Shown here: positions 6,530 to 7,374 of the stretch, piece by piece
Layout: each line of letters starts with the position of its first letter
Numbering within the stretch: position 1 is the stretch's first letter
Assembly: GCA_022704645.1 (NCBI GenBank)
Contig: JAKJGA010000082.1
Location: forward strand, 1 to 7,374
Reading direction: 5' to 3'
Length of the DNA: 7,374 nucleotides
Origin: Spirochaetota bacterium
GTDB lineage: Bacteria > Spirochaetota > UBA4802 > JAFGJZ01
Notes under the pieces: model-generated
Databases searched by the model: none
Told to the model about the DNA's origin: nothing
The model's input: the letters and a program-made list of their open reading frames with translations, nothing else
Position numbers and translations under genes: made by a program

Positions 6530-6876
6530 CAATTGCCGTTTATTTCTTTAATGAGTTCTATTATCTCGTCATTACTTTTTTTGAGCAATTCTAAAGCTTC
6601 TTCTTCACGGTTATTTAAAATGAGAATCTCAGCTTCTGCGAAAAGGCTGCGGCATCTTTCTGCGCCTAGTGTTGCTGAGGAACCTTTGAGTCCGTGAACT
6701 GTTTTTCTGATTTCATCATAATTTAACGAGTTGAGACTTTCGGATATTTTATCATTCCATGTGCGGATTTCATGAATGGAAAACGAATAGAGTTGTTTAA
6801 GACGGAGTTTATCGCCGCCGATGCGGTCTAAAACGGATTTTGTGTCAAGAACCGGTTTTTCAGTATAATCACTCAT
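6526..6876 (-). CDS. Stand-alone Hpt (histidine phosphotransfer) domain protein
   Basis: This 116-residue protein is a single Hpt four-helix bundle. H61 in TVHGLKGSSATLGA is the phosphoryl-accepting histidine, with the conserved HxLKGSS context intact. Hpt proteins shuttle phosphoryl groups between response-regulator receiver domains in cytoplasmic phosphorelays. No kinase, receiver or output domain is fused to it, and no two-component gene is visible in the window, so its partners must be encoded elsewhere. An AGG 6 bases before the ATG is a modest ribosome binding site. The gene starts about 50 bases after the terminator of the lipoprotein gene, so it needs its own promoter or read-through; I see no convincing -35/-10 pair. 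The stop codon shares the palindromic TTAA (6526-6529) with the stop of the radical SAM gene. Confidence 0.9.
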   Translation of the reverse strand: MSDYTEKPVLDTKSVLDRIGGDKLRLKQLYSFSIHEIRTWNDKISESLNSLNYDEIRKTVHGLKGSSATLGAERCRSLFAEAEILILNNREEEALELLKKSNDEIIELIKEINGNC

Positions 6877-6894
6877 AGAAAACCTGGCTTTATT

Positions 6895-6908
6895 TCCCTA
6901 AAAAGGGA
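6895..6908. other. Small inverted repeat upstream of the Hpt gene
   Basis: TCCCT and AGGGA flank a 4-base A-loop, giving a 5-bp hairpin in the presumed 5' leader or promoter zone of the Hpt gene. There is no U-run, so it is not a terminator. It may be a protein-binding site or simply chance. Confidence 0.2.
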
Positions 6909-6925
6909 TTCTGTAAAATGAAAAT

Positions 6926-6955
6926 AAAAAAGGCTGCCCGAAGACAGCCTTTTTT
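6926..6955 (-). terminator. Rho-independent terminator of the lipoprotein gene, with UUCG tetraloop
   Basis: On the minus strand a 7-bp stem GGCUGUC/GGCAGCC (6949-6943 with 6938-6932, one U-G pair) is closed by a UUCG tetraloop with a C-G closing pair, and is followed by a run of U residues. It lies about 20 bases past the lipoprotein stop. The A-run on the other side makes it able to act on plus-strand transcripts as well (loop CGAA), so it may also end radical SAM messages that read through the Hpt gene. Confidence 0.93.
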
Positions 6956-6969
6956 ATGCTAATCAGAAA

Positions 6970-7374
6970 TTAATCTACGGCAGTAGCTCCGCCCATAACT
7001 TCTTTCTTTAGTCCTTTCTTTTCTACCTGATAGATGATTTCACAGTTGTCATCATCATCATAAGTTTCTTTTACTATAGTTCCGCCTTTAACAAGACCTT
7101 TGAATTCTTTAGAAACTGCAACGCCTGTAGAAGCATAATCTGCAGCACCGGCAGCACCTTCAACACGGGCACCTACGAATTTTTCGATAACTCTTTTTTC
7201 TGCCATAATAATAGCAGTTTCTTTCGCAGTTCCTCTTCTCTGAATTTTGTTTGTAAGAGTAGCTTTAGGAGTTCCTGTAGCGATTACACGGAAAGTGTTG
7301 TCGTTAACCCATCCTTCGCTTACGTAAGAATCACCTTTAACCTGACCGCCCTGTCTTGGACCACATGCAGCGAA
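6970..7374 (-). CDS. LPP20-like lipoprotein (5' end outside the window)
   Basis: The frame is open from the window edge to a TAA at 6970-6972 and gives 134 residues; the ATG at 7206 is internal and should not be taken as the start, because the conserved frame continues upstream. The first visible residues are FAACGPRQGG, a loose lipobox (F-A-A-C) followed by a polar, flexible linker. The protein would therefore be cut before the Cys, lipidated and anchored on the periplasmic side of a membrane or on the surface. The segment WVNDNTFRVIATGTPK followed by the helix AKETAIIMAEKRVIEKFVG and the later TIVKETYDDDDNCEIIYQVEKKGL resembles the LPP20 fold; the function is unknown. All four Asn codons are AAC and all four Phe codons TTC, unlike the AAT/TTT-rich neighbours, which suggests high expression. 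A strong terminator follows. Confidence 0.72.
   Translation of the reverse strand, partial: FAACGPRQGGQVKGDSYVSEGWVNDNTFRVIATGTPKATLTNKIQRRGTAKETAIIMAEKRVIEKFVGARVEGAAGAADYASTGVAVSKEFKGLVKGGTIVKETYDDDDNCEIIYQVEKKGLKKEVMGGATAVD

Noticed and set aside
7204..7206. ATG at 7206 as the start of a 78-residue protein
   Set aside because: The same frame stays open to the window edge, and the upstream part shows a lipobox-like FAACG and a sensible continuation of the LPP20-like domain. This Met is internal.

Overview
The window is a compact bacterial chromosome segment of moderate-to-low GC, with no visible mobile element, tRNA, rRNA or CRISPR array. The gene set is a stand-alone XPB-type helicase, a B12-binding radical SAM protein with a DUF4080-like tail, an orphan Hpt protein, and an LPP20-like lipoprotein with a loose FAAC lipobox. 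This fits a spirochaete, perhaps Treponema-like, but that is inference from gene content and not a proof of taxonomy.

Layout: (1) Bases 1-840, plus strand: the last 22 codons of an upstream gene, possibly a PLP-dependent aminotransferase, directly abutting mazG, an NTP pyrophosphohydrolase. (2) Bases 844-2351, minus strand: a two-gene operon of a DHH-family phosphoesterase followed by a YjbQ/UPF0047 protein, joined by a 4-base ATGA overlap. It converges on mazG with only 3 bases between the stops. (3) Bases 2420-6529, plus strand: a small family-2-like glycosyltransferase, the XPB helicase and the radical SAM protein. The 68-base divergent gap before this block holds candidate promoter elements and a 10-base palindrome. 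(4) Bases 6526-7374, minus strand: a 5'-truncated, probably highly expressed lipoprotein gene, a strong UUCG-tetraloop terminator, then the Hpt gene. The Hpt stop codon overlaps the radical SAM stop codon.

Functionally this is mostly housekeeping or conserved accessory material: nucleotide-pool sanitation (MazG), nucleotide or oligonucleotide phosphoester cleavage (DHH), possible DNA repair or remodelling (XPB), phosphorelay (Hpt) and envelope (lipoprotein). No defence island or obvious new multi-gene system is visible. The points most worth a second look are the altered metal-binding motif of the DHH protein, the missing DxD of the glycosyltransferase, the uncharacterised radical SAM protein, the orphan Hpt protein, and the convergent gene pairs that lack a terminator between them. 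Intergenic space is minimal: no gap exceeds about 100 bases.
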